A stretch of 32,606 nucleotides of DNA. It comes from DATGMB01 sp035293845 (GTDB lineage: Bacteria > Acidobacteriota > Terriglobia > Bryobacterales > Bryobacteraceae). The notes under the pieces are model-generated. The model made no database searches and was not told the DNA's origin. It was given only the letters and a program-made list of their open reading frames with translations. Each line of letters begins with the position of its first letter. The first letter of the stretch is position 1. The DNA is taken from assembly GCA_035293845.1 (NCBI GenBank), contig DATGMB010000304.1:1-32606 (forward strand). The letters run 5' to 3'. A program made the position numbers and the translations under genes. Positions 24,528 through 31,878 of the stretch are shown here, one piece after another.

Positions 24528-25241
24528 ATGAGACGCATTCCGCTTCTGCTCCTCCCCGCGGCCGCGGTCCTCTGGCTGATGGCGCAAACGCCGGGCGACC
24601 CGCTGATCGATGGCCTGCGCAACGTCGAAGCCGCCTCCGTGGCGGACGCCATGGAACAGCTCTATGGCCAGCGCGCCTACATGTCGCACGAGATGCGCCC
24701 GCTCTCCCCGGCCAGGATCGCCGGGCCCGCCGTCACGGTGCTGATGAAGAAGAGCGAACACCACGAGGGCGCCGCCGCCTCGCAGGGCATGCTGGACGCC
24801 ATCGACAACGCCCCCGCCGGCTCCATCTACGTGATGGTCCTCGAAGACGGCGGCGATTACGCGGGCATCGGCGGCCTGATGGCGACCGCCATGAAGGTTC
24901 GCGGCCTGGCCGGCGCGGTGATCGACGGCGGCGTGCGCGATACGCCGCAGATCCGCAAGATCCAGTTCCCCGTCTTCAGCCGCGGCGTCGTGCCCTCGAC
25001 GACCATCAACCATTACCGTTTTGGCGGCGTCAACATTCCGGTGACCTGCGCCGGCGTGCGCGTCAACGCGGGCGATATCGTGGTAGCGGACGAGGACGGC
25101 GTGGCCGTGGTCCCCCGCGCCCGCGCCGCCGATGTCCTCAAGAAGGCGCAGGAGCTCGATAACACCGAGCACACCATGCTCCCCTTCATCGAAAAGTTCC
25201 GCTCGATCAAAGAGGCCGTAGCGCGCTTCGGGCGGATCTGA
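24528..25241 (+). CDS. Exported RraA-like / HMG-aldolase family protein
   Basis: The 237-residue protein has a signal peptide (MRRIPLLLLPAAAVLWLMAQ) followed by a RraA-type fold. It shows VEAASVADAMEQLYG, GPAVTVLMKKSEH, GGLMATAMKVRGLAGAVIDGGVRD (the G-x20-R-D motif, R137 D138 binding metal and substrate) and GDIVVADEDGVAVVPR. The R-D motif favours the HMG/CHA-aldolase or oxaloacetate-decarboxylase type over the RNase E inhibitor RraA. An exported form is unusual. The start at ATG 24528 gives the signal peptide; no strong ribosome-binding site is seen. It is divergent from the mannonate-dehydratase-like gene, suggesting a shared sugar-acid pathway. Confidence 0.85.
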   Translation: MRRIPLLLLPAAAVLWLMAQTPGDPLIDGLRNVEAASVADAMEQLYGQRAYMSHEMRPLSPARIAGPAVTVLMKKSEHHEGAAASQGMLDAIDNAPAGSIYVMVLEDGGDYAGIGGLMATAMKVRGLAGAVIDGGVRDTPQIRKIQFPVFSRGVVPSTTINHYRFGGVNIPVTCAGVRVNAGDIVVADEDGVAVVPRARAADVLKKAQELDNTEHTMLPFIEKFRSIKEAVARFGRI

Positions 25242-25365
25242 TACCCATACGGCAAGTATCCCGATGGCTACGTCGCCGCGAGGCTGAAGAGCGTCGATGA
25301 GCCGGCCCACGGCTCGAATGAGATGCCGGTATGGGGTCCGCTGCTCTCTTCCGTGGGCCGCGATT
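25242..25365 (+). pseudogene. Remnant of a c-type cytochrome C-terminal segment
   Basis: Translation after the RraA-like stop, in the same frame, gives YGKYPDGYVAARLKSVDEPAHGS and then NEMPVWGPLLSSVG. This resembles the C-terminal half of a cytochrome c domain, where KYP..YV, AHGS and MPVWGP are recurrent in Acidobacterial proteins; the Met would be the axial haem ligand. There is no CxxCH and no start codon, and the likeness ends near 25365. It is probably a decayed gene fragment. The match is from memory of the family, not from a search. Confidence 0.5.
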
Positions 25366-25424
25366 CCGGAGAAACCCGATTTAGGCGAAGTAGCGGCCCC
25401 GGCCGCCACGGAGCGCCGGCCGGG

Positions 25425-26321
25425 TTACTGCTTCGCCGCGCCGTCCACCAGCTCGATCGCCACGCGGTCCGGGCCCTCGATGAACGCCGACCGTATCGCG
25501 CCGTGGTTCCGCATCTGCGGCTCCTCGACGATCTTCACGCCGTCCTTGCGCAGCCGCGCCAGCATGGCGTCCAGATCGTCGCAACGGAAGGCGAAGTGAT
25601 CGAGCGCGTGCCCGCGCGGCGAATCGGGATGCTCCCGGCCTTTCCAGTCCTCCGGGAACAGGTCGCGCGCCAGCTCGATCGGAAAGATCGGCACGTTGAC
25701 GTTATCGATATTGAACCCCGAGGTTGGCCCGATCTGGTTGCCGTTGAAATAGCGCGGCGCCTTCGATGCCGGCGCGGTCCGCCGCGGAAACCCGAACTCC
25801 TTCGCGTACCATTCCCCTGCCGCGACCGGGTCCTCGCTCAGCAGGTGCACGTGATTGTACTCGTTGCTGGAGGCCGTGATGTCCTCGATGATGACGTTGT
25901 CCGGTCCCCACAGGTACATGAAGAACCGCTGCCCGAGCGGCAGCGGCAGCCCTTCGCCCAAGTCCATCAGCGGACTCTGAATGCGCGCGCCCATGTCGAG
26001 GAACTTCCGGTAATCCGCTTTCGGGTCCGTGGCGCCCCAGCCGATGTGGTACAGCGCGGTAGTAATTCTCCACGGCGCCGGCCGGTCCACTTTGCTGAAA
26101 AGGATCCACGCGCTTCCCACCCGTAACGCATCCTCCCCGCCGAACTTGGCCCGCTCGCACGCGAAATGTTTCGTGTACCACTCGATGGCAAGTTCCGGAT
26201 ACTGCGAGTTCACGTGGACATGGTGAAAGTGGACCGGCGGCTGCGGCGTCTGCCCCTGCGCGAGCGCGCAGATACCCGCCCAAAGCAGCGCGGACGCCGC
26301 GCCGGGGATCGCGGTTTTCAT
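25425..26321 (-). CDS. Exported two-domain VOC (glyoxalase-like) protein
   Basis: The 298-residue protein has a signal peptide (MKTAIPGAASALLWAGICALAQGQ) and two vicinal-oxygen-chelate modules. Module 1 (about 30-150) starts HFHHVHVNSQYPELAIEWYTKHF. Module 2 (about 157-294) starts YNHVHLLSEDPVAAGEWYAKEFGF and includes HALDHFAFRCDDLDAMLARLRKDGVKI...FIEGPDRVAIELVDG. His and Glu residues at the strand starts could bind a metal ion. The reaction is unknown; the family includes glyoxalases, dioxygenases and resistance proteins. Export is unusual for the family. It follows the small antitoxin-like gene by 14 bp on the same strand. Confidence 0.85.
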   Translation of the reverse strand: MKTAIPGAASALLWAGICALAQGQTPQPPVHFHHVHVNSQYPELAIEWYTKHFACERAKFGGEDALRVGSAWILFSKVDRPAPWRITTALYHIGWGATDPKADYRKFLDMGARIQSPLMDLGEGLPLPLGQRFFMYLWGPDNVIIEDITASSNEYNHVHLLSEDPVAAGEWYAKEFGFPRRTAPASKAPRYFNGNQIGPTSGFNIDNVNVPIFPIELARDLFPEDWKGREHPDSPRGHALDHFAFRCDDLDAMLARLRKDGVKIVEEPQMRNHGAIRSAFIEGPDRVAIELVDGAAKQ

Positions 26322-26335
26322 GGGCAGCTACTATA

Positions 26336-26542
26336 TCACGGGCCCGGCAGCGTCTCGCCCCGGGCGTCCTCTTCCAGTGCCTCGCGGGCCATGCGACGGA
26401 TCACATCTCGCTTTGCCGCGAACCGCTTCCTCCAGGCCTCTTCGTCCGCGAGTTCAGCCAGAATCTGAGCGGCGAGCGCTTCCTGCTCCTCGGGAGGCAG
26501 TGCCTCCACCTTCTCCCACGCCTTCTCCAAGAGGCTCACCAT
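26336..26542 (-). CDS. Small antitoxin-like protein without a visible toxin
   Basis: The 68-residue, highly charged helical protein begins MVSLLEKAWEKVEALPPEEQEALAAQILAELADEEAWRKRF. It ends with REALEEDARGETLPGP, similar to toxin-antitoxin antitoxins whose C-terminus reads ALEE...G.T.PL. The start ATG is at 26542. A toxin gene would normally follow directly, but the next gene (14 bp on) is the VOC protein, so it is an orphan or not an antitoxin at all. Coding support is moderate: an intact frame with regular helix periodicity. Confidence 0.55.
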   Translation of the reverse strand: MVSLLEKAWEKVEALPPEEQEALAAQILAELADEEAWRKRFAAKRDVIRRMAREALEEDARGETLPGP

Positions 26543-26588
26543 GGCTCAAGCTTTACCATCCGCCTGTGATAGAGTGTGGCGAGCCGCC

Positions 26589-28367
26589 ATGCCGCCCCGC
26601 ATATTCCTACCGGTTTGCCTCCTCGCCGGGATCTCGTTCGCCGCGCCTCCCGATGGCGCCGCCCTCTACAAGCAGCGATGCGCCACCTGTCACGACGGCG
26701 CCCCGCAGGCCCGCATGCCGTCGCGCTCCGAGCTCGCCGCGCGCACTCCGGAAGCCATCTACAAGGCCATGTTCGAAGGCGCCATGGTTCCGCAATCGGC
26801 CGGCCTCAGCGCCGAGGAGGGCCGCGCCATCGCGCGCTACCTCACCGCCAAGGAATTCTCCTCCGCAGGTACCGCCCTGGCCGGCCAGTGCACTGCCGCC
26901 CCCGCTCCTTTCCGTCCCGAAGCTGGCGGCTGGAACGGCTGGGGCAACGACCTCGCCAACACCCGCTTCCAACCCGCGCCCGGCCTCACAGCCGCCGATG
27001 TCCCCCATCTCAAGCTGAAATGGGCCTTCGCCTTCCCGGGCGACACCGTCCGCTCCGCCCAGCCCGCCGTCGTCGGCGGACGCGTCTTCGTCGGCTCCGC
27101 CTCCGGCGCGGTTTATTCGCTCGACGCCGCCACCGGATGCGCGTACTGGAAATACGATGCCGGCGCGCAGGTGCGCACCGCCGTCAGCATCGGTATGGCC
27201 GGCGGCAAAGCCGTCGCATATTTCGGCGATATCCGTTCCACGGTCCACGCCGTCGACGCCGCCACCGGCGCGCCGCTCTGGAAGGTGAAGGTCGAAGACC
27301 ACCCCGCCTCGCGCATCACCGGCGCGCCCGCGTTCTACGATGGCCGCCTCTACGTGCCCGTCTCTTCGATCGAAGAAGCCTCGGCCATGCTGCCCACCTA
27401 CGCCTGCTGCAGGTTCCGCGGCAGCATCGTGGCGCTCGATGGCTCTACCGGCCGGCAGATCTGGAAGAGCTACACCATCCCGGACGAGCCCAGACCGCTC
27501 GATCCCGCAGGGCAAACCAAAGGCTTCGGACCCGCCGGCGCGGCCGTCTGGTCCGCCCCCACGATCGATACGAAGAAGAACGTCCTCTACGCCGCCACCG
27601 GCAACTCCTATACCGGCGTCTCGATTCCGACGAGCGACGCCATCCTCGCCTTCGATCTCGCGAGCGGCAAACTGCTCTGGTCCGCGCAGGTACAGGCGAA
27701 GGATAACTTCACAATGGGTTGCGCGCGCGGCGCCAACTGCCCCGCCGAGCCCGGCCCCGATTACGATTTCGGCACTTCGCCGATCCTTCGCGATCTCCCC
27801 GGCGGCCGCCGAGTGCTCGTCTGCGGCCAAAAATCCGGCATTCTCTGGGGCCTCGATCCGGACGACAAGGGCAAGGTGCTCTGGCAGGTCCGCCTCGGTC
27901 AGGGCGGCGGGCTCGGCGGAATCGAGTGGGGCGGTGCCGCGGACACCGAGTATGCCTTCGCCGCCGTCAGCGACCTCATGGTCCGGCAGGGCCGGCCGGG
28001 CGGCATCCACGCCGTCGATCTCCGCACGGGCCGCAAAATCTGGAGTACGCCGCCGCCGGAGCTGCACTGCACGCCCGGCGCGAAAGGCTGCAACAGCGCC
28101 CAGTCCGCGGCCATTTCCGCCATCCCCGGCGCCGTTTTTTCCGGCTCGATCGACGGCCATTTCCGCGCTTTTTCCGCCAAAACCGGCGCAATTCTCTGGG
28201 ATTTCGACACCGCGCGCGACTTCCAAACCGCTAATGGCGTGCCCGGCAAAGGCGGCTCGCTCGATTCCGCCGGCCCCGTAATCGCCGGGGGCATCGTCTT
28301 CACGAATTCCGGCTACGGCATGTGGCAGGGGATGCCGGGCAATGTGCTGCTGGCGTTCGGCAAGTGA
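26589..28367 (+). CDS. Cytochrome c - PQQ-type beta-propeller dehydrogenase
   Basis: The 592-residue protein has a signal peptide (MPPRIFLPVCLLAGISFA). A small cytochrome c domain follows (CATCH at 31-35, probable axial Met in EGAMVPQS). Next comes a propeller of PQQ-enzyme-type blades: WGNDLANTRF, AVVGGRVFVGSASGAVYSLDAATGCAYWKYD, GRIVALDGSTGRQIW-like repeats and IHAVDLRTGRKIW. This layout, with the haem domain first, resembles polyvinyl-alcohol dehydrogenase (cytochrome) and similar periplasmic PQQ dehydrogenases. The substrate is unknown. I chose ATG 26589 over ATG 26541, as it places the signal peptide at the N-terminus. A copy of its 3' end recurs at 30866-30966. Confidence 0.87.
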   Translation: MPPRIFLPVCLLAGISFAAPPDGAALYKQRCATCHDGAPQARMPSRSELAARTPEAIYKAMFEGAMVPQSAGLSAEEGRAIARYLTAKEFSSAGTALAGQCTAAPAPFRPEAGGWNGWGNDLANTRFQPAPGLTAADVPHLKLKWAFAFPGDTVRSAQPAVVGGRVFVGSASGAVYSLDAATGCAYWKYDAGAQVRTAVSIGMAGGKAVAYFGDIRSTVHAVDAATGAPLWKVKVEDHPASRITGAPAFYDGRLYVPVSSIEEASAMLPTYACCRFRGSIVALDGSTGRQIWKSYTIPDEPRPLDPAGQTKGFGPAGAAVWSAPTIDTKKNVLYAATGNSYTGVSIPTSDAILAFDLASGKLLWSAQVQAKDNFTMGCARGANCPAEPGPDYDFGTSPILRDLPGGRRVLVCGQKSGILWGLDPDDKGKVLWQVRLGQGGGLGGIEWGGAADTEYAFAAVSDLMVRQGRPGGIHAVDLRTGRKIWSTPPPELHCTPGAKGCNSAQSAAISAIPGAVFSGSIDGHFRAFSAKTGAILWDFDTARDFQTANGVPGKGGSLDSAGPVIAGGIVFTNSGYGMWQGMPGNVLLAFGK

Positions 28368-28419
28368 AGAACATGGCGCCGCACAGATCTCAAGTTTCAC
28401 TTCAAAGAGGGGAATCGAA

Positions 28420-29859
28420 ATGGCTCAATTGAGGCAAAAAATGGGCGGGCTCATCCCGGTTCTGGTGATTGCCACCGGCACCGCAGCCGCGCAGGTCGCG
28501 ACCCCCGACGCCGGCCTCGTGTACAAGGGGCTGATTCCGGTGCCCCGCTGGACGACCACCGGCGCCACGGCGGAATCCGTCGACTTGAGCTCCTTTAACC
28601 CCGTCACCCAGATCCTCTACTACGCCGATCATGTCGCGCACGCCGTGCTTGCCATCGACACCAGAACCAATGGCGTGCTCGGATGGGTTCCGGTGCCGAA
28701 CTGCACCTCATCCTCCTGCCCGAGCGGCGTGCTCGTGGTCCCGGATCTGCAAAAGCTGGTGGTGACCGACCGCGTCAGCACGGCATACATCTACGACCTG
28801 ACCCTGCCGGGCGCGCCGCCAGCCGCGGTGAATATGCCGCGCTCGCCGGACGAGCTGGACTACGACCCCATCCACCACCGCGTCTACATCGGCAATACCA
28901 CCTCACCGTATTTCCTCACGGGTATCGACCTGCTCGGCCCCGCTGCGAATACCGTCGTGGCATCCATTCCCATTCCGGGCTCTGCCGAGCAGCCGCGATT
29001 CAACCCCATTAACGGCTTCACCTATCTCACGATCCCCAGCGTGGGAATCGTCGTGATCGATCCCAATGCCGGCGCCGCCGGGACGGGAGCTCTCGTCGCC
29101 ACCTTTCCGCTCACGAATTGCTCCGGCAACGGCAATTGGATCGATCCCGTGACCAACACCATGATGGTTGGCTGCAACAACGTCGCGGGAGAGCAGGCCG
29201 TCAGCCTGGTCGATGGATCGATGCTCGCCCAATTTCCGCAGGTGAATCGGGATGACGTCATGGGTTACAACCCCGGCACTCGCCGCTTCTATACAGGATC
29301 CGGCTCCAATACCAACAACGGTGGGCGCTGCCCGGCCACGAACGCGGGAAATGTCTTCCCTGTCGTGGGAGTTTTCGCGGCGGGCACGGCCGACGCCCCT
29401 GCCCCGACGCTTGTCGGCGCAGCCTGCGCCGGCCGCGGCGGTTCGACCCTGGCGGTGGACCCGATCCACGGCAACATATTCATGCCGGTGGCGCAGTACC
29501 CCCTGGATCCCGCGAGCAACAGCACCGGGAACCCCGGCATCATGGTCTTCCACGACCCGACGCCCGCGCAGCCCACGCCGGCGCACAGCCAGGCGGCGCT
29601 CGGTGGAAACGGCACCGCCGATTTCGCCCTTCAGGGCCGTGCCATGCTCGCCACCGCCGTCCTGCACGGTTTGGCGGACGAGCCCACGGAGCTGGTGGTC
29701 ACCACTACCGTGGGCAACGAAGTCGTGCCGTGCTTCGAAATTGCCGGCCAGGCCTATTGCATCGGGACACTGATCGGGGACCCGGTGATCGGCGGCGCAA
29801 CCCTGCTCGGCAACGGCCCGAGCGTCCTTGCCGCCGGACGCATCGCGAAGCTCCCGTAG
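28420..29859 (+). CDS. Secreted YncE-like beta-propeller protein
   Basis: The 479-residue protein has a signal peptide (MAQLRQKMGGLIPVLVIATGTAAAQ) and repeated propeller-like strands: DLSSFNPVTQILYYADHVAHAVLAIDTRTNGVLGWV, DELDYDPIHHRVYIGNTTSPYFLTGIDL, QPRFNPINGFTYLTIPSVGIVVIDPNAG and GNWIDPVTNTMMVGC. These resemble YncE/surface-layer seven-blade propellers. Several paired cysteines (NCTSSSC, CPATNAG, CFEIAGQAYC) suggest disulfides. ATG 28420 follows AAAGAGGGG. It starts 53 bp after the PQQ gene, so the two may form one operon. No catalytic motif is seen; a binding or surface role is likely. Confidence 0.82.
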   Translation: MAQLRQKMGGLIPVLVIATGTAAAQVATPDAGLVYKGLIPVPRWTTTGATAESVDLSSFNPVTQILYYADHVAHAVLAIDTRTNGVLGWVPVPNCTSSSCPSGVLVVPDLQKLVVTDRVSTAYIYDLTLPGAPPAAVNMPRSPDELDYDPIHHRVYIGNTTSPYFLTGIDLLGPAANTVVASIPIPGSAEQPRFNPINGFTYLTIPSVGIVVIDPNAGAAGTGALVATFPLTNCSGNGNWIDPVTNTMMVGCNNVAGEQAVSLVDGSMLAQFPQVNRDDVMGYNPGTRRFYTGSGSNTNNGGRCPATNAGNVFPVVGVFAAGTADAPAPTLVGAACAGRGGSTLAVDPIHGNIFMPVAQYPLDPASNSTGNPGIMVFHDPTPAQPTPAHSQAALGGNGTADFALQGRAMLATAVLHGLADEPTELVVTTTVGNEVVPCFEIAGQAYCIGTLIGDPVIGGATLLGNGPSVLAAGRIAKLP

Positions 29860-29937
29860 ATTGCGTAGGCCTGGATCGGGAGCGCCGCGGGCATCCTCTC
29901 CGGGCGCGATCGCCAGTACCGAAGATTCGTCCGTTTC

Positions 29938-29967
29938 TTGACATTGCTCAGGGTATCCTTCTATGAT
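29938..29967 (+). promoter_or_regulatory. Promoter of the first PEP-CTERM paralogue
   Basis: TTGACA (29938-29943), 18-bp spacer, TATGAT (29962-29967). This predicts a 5' UTR of about 56 nt before the ATG at 30030. Confidence 0.6.
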
Positions 29968-30029
29968 TCCCCAGTCGGTATTTCCAGTACTGCTGGGTAC
30001 CAAAGAGCCTAAAAAGTCAGCGCCACCGA

Positions 30030-30863
30030 ATGACTGTGCCTTCGAAACGGAAGTCGAACCTTGCCGGCCAACTGGCCGCATATGCTGCGGCCGCGCCGCC
30101 ATCGGGCCGGTCCGCTCATCTCGGCCGCTGGCCTCTCTATGCGGCCGCCACCGGCGCGGCGCTGGCTGCAGCCAGTTCGGCCGATGCCAGCGTGATCACC
30201 GGCAATTTCGGAACATTCATCTCTCTGGCGCAGAGCCACATCGGCCCGAACGCCTTGGCCCATACTTCCAAATTGCTGACCCTTCGAACGTCGCTCGGCG
30301 CTTATGTCGGCAAGCTCGGAGCCGCGCTCTTAATTAACCGCTACTCACACGCCTTTAACGACCATCGGGGTAAGGCTCTCTTCTACGCCGCGAGCGCTGG
30401 CGGCGCAGTTTTCACGAACGGCCTTCAGATTTACGGTTCCCGGAGTCTCCAGCGATTCCCCCTTTCCCAACCGGTCTCGGGTGACCACACTCACCCCTTC
30501 GGGTCCTTATGTAGACGCGAAACAGGCCGGTTTATTCTCGGAACCACTGTCAACAGGCTGTATGGCGAGTTCGCTTCGGGCGTCCCTGGCTATGCCGGAT
30601 TCAAGCTCGCCAATGGCGATATCGGCTGGATCCAACTGACCTGGAGCAGCCAGGCCGGCAACAGGTTCCCGGATCGCCTGGCCTTCGGCAACTGGGCCGT
30701 CAGCACCGCGGGAGGTATCCTCGCCGGTACCACCATTCCCGCGGCCCCTGAGCCCGGCACCTTCCCGCTCGCCCTGCTCGCCTGCGGCGCCGCCGGAATC
30801 GCCGCGTGGCGCAAACGGCGTGCCGCTGCGGCCCAATCCGCGCCGATCGCCGATATCGGATAA
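30030..30863 (+). CDS. PEP-CTERM protein, paralogue A
   Basis: The 277-residue protein has a long N-region (MTVPSKRKSNLAGQLAAYAA...), then the export segment HLGRWPLYAAATGAALAAASSADA (about 31-54). The mature part contains VITGNFGTFISLAQSHIGPNA, GEFASGVPGYAGFKLANGDIGWIQLTWSSQAGN and GNWAVSTAGGI. It ends with a PEP-CTERM signal: APEPGTFPLALLACGAAGIAAWRKRR, then 13 residues. Exosortase-mediated sorting is expected; no exosortase is in the window. A second gene at 31879 has the same layout and similar sequence. The function of the globular part is unknown. Confidence 0.83.
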   Translation: MTVPSKRKSNLAGQLAAYAAAAPPSGRSAHLGRWPLYAAATGAALAAASSADASVITGNFGTFISLAQSHIGPNALAHTSKLLTLRTSLGAYVGKLGAALLINRYSHAFNDHRGKALFYAASAGGAVFTNGLQIYGSRSLQRFPLSQPVSGDHTHPFGSLCRRETGRFILGTTVNRLYGEFASGVPGYAGFKLANGDIGWIQLTWSSQAGNRFPDRLAFGNWAVSTAGGILAGTTIPAAPEPGTFPLALLACGAAGIAAWRKRRAAAAQSAPIADIG

Positions 30864-30865
30864 TT

Positions 30866-30966
30866 CCCGCCGGGCCTGTGCCCGCCGGGGGCATGGTCTT
30901 CACGAATTCCGTCTACGGGATGTGGCAGGGGATCCCGGGAATGTGCTGCTGGCGTTCGGGAAATAA
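30866..30966 (+). pseudogene. Second copy of the 3' end of the PQQ-propeller gene (degenerate)
   Basis: The sequence closely matches the last 100 bp of the PQQ gene (about 28267-28367), including its stop. The copy encodes AGGMVFTNSVYGMWQGIPG, then after a one-base deletion near 30937 VLLAFGK and TAA; the parent reads AGGIVFTNSGYGMWQGMPGNVLLAFGK. There is no upstream remainder of the gene. It is a relic of duplication or recombination, lying just after paralogue A. Confidence 0.8.
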
Positions 30967-31089
30967 GAACCCCAATTGTTTTACCGAGCACTATTTATAA
31001 GTGTGGGCATGGACCAATCGGCCAGCAGGAAATCTTTTCCACGCACGAATGTTCTTGAACAGTTAGCACACTGGAAGTACAGTCGAGCA

Positions 31090-31737
31090 ATGTTGAGCAA
31101 TATAAGGCTTATCTTGCGCCTGCGCCACACTAAATGGACCGTTGCATTCGCGATGCTTGCGCTATTCACATTCCCTCTCCGCGCGGACATCGTCGTGAAC
31201 GTTACTTTCAATGGCTTCTTCTACGATGTCGGAGCGGGAGCCACATCCGCGATCCCCATGGGGACGACCTACACGGCAACGCTGCAGTATGACGCCAGCA
31301 CGACCGGCCCGGTAAACTTCACTCCCTCGCCGGGCGACTTTTTCAATGCCCAGATTGGAGGATACAGCGTGCACGGCACGCCGACTTCGTATCAGGTCCT
31401 GCCCAGCGGCCAGGATTTCCTCGTCCAATCGACGTTGCCGGCTGGCAGCATTCCCGGGCTGACCGATCCGGTAACCATGTCGCTAGACATTGACCTGTGC
31501 TGCTCGTTTTTCTTCAATCCGAATCAGTTGCCGACATCCTTCGCCGGCTTGCCCCCCATAGACCGCGTGTTTGTCATTCATGGCAGCGGCACCTTTGAGG
31601 ATGCCCGAGCCTCAGCGGTGAACATCACCGCCACCATCGTCCCGGAGCCCGAGTCATGGACTCTCCTGCTCGGTACATTGGCTATCATTTTCGCGGTCAT
31701 TCACATCCGGCGGAGGCAACTCACGGAGCGAGCCTGA
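31090..31737 (+). CDS. PEP-CTERM protein, unrelated to its two neighbours
   Basis: The 215-residue protein has a signal peptide (about 8-32, TKWTVAFAMLALFTFPLRA). A beta-rich mature region follows (IVVNVTFNGFFYDVGAGATSAIPMGTTYTATLQYDAST...). It ends in a PEP-CTERM signal: VPEPESWTLLLGTLAIIFAVIHIRRRQ. The G..YT.TL.YD pattern recurs in PEP-CTERM proteins. The frame extends further 5' (TTG 30976, ATG 31009), but ATG 31090 gives a normal signal peptide. No strong ribosome-binding site is seen. Two adjacent Cys (LCC) are in the middle. Base composition is less GC-rich than that of its neighbours, especially in the 120 bp upstream. Confidence 0.8.
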   Translation: MLSNIRLILRLRHTKWTVAFAMLALFTFPLRADIVVNVTFNGFFYDVGAGATSAIPMGTTYTATLQYDASTTGPVNFTPSPGDFFNAQIGGYSVHGTPTSYQVLPSGQDFLVQSTLPAGSIPGLTDPVTMSLDIDLCCSFFFNPNQLPTSFAGLPPIDRVFVIHGSGTFEDARASAVNITATIVPEPESWTLLLGTLAIIFAVIHIRRRQLTERA

Positions 31738-31780
31738 AACAGTCGCTGCCGGGCGCTCCTGTCCGGCAAACCCCGGCCCC

Positions 31781-31810
31781 TTGACAGATTCCCTTTCTTC
31801 TGCGAATACT
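31781..31810 (+). promoter_or_regulatory. Promoter of the second PEP-CTERM paralogue
   Basis: TTGACA (31781-31786), 18-bp spacer, AATACT (31805-31810). The -35 and spacer length match the promoter at 29938-29967. Confidence 0.55.
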
Positions 31811-31878
31811 TTTAGAACGCCGGACCTTCTAGTACTCATGGTCCAGCGCGGACAATTTCAACCGGAGGCAGCCACTCG

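Noticed and set aside
29860..30030. RpoN (sigma-54) site upstream of PEP-CTERM genes, as known in some exosortase genomes
   Set aside because: No TGGCAC-N5-TTGC pattern; a sigma-70-type promoter fits instead.
31741..31780. Terminator after the middle PEP-CTERM gene
   Set aside because: GCCGG/CCGGC form only a 5-bp stem and no T run follows.
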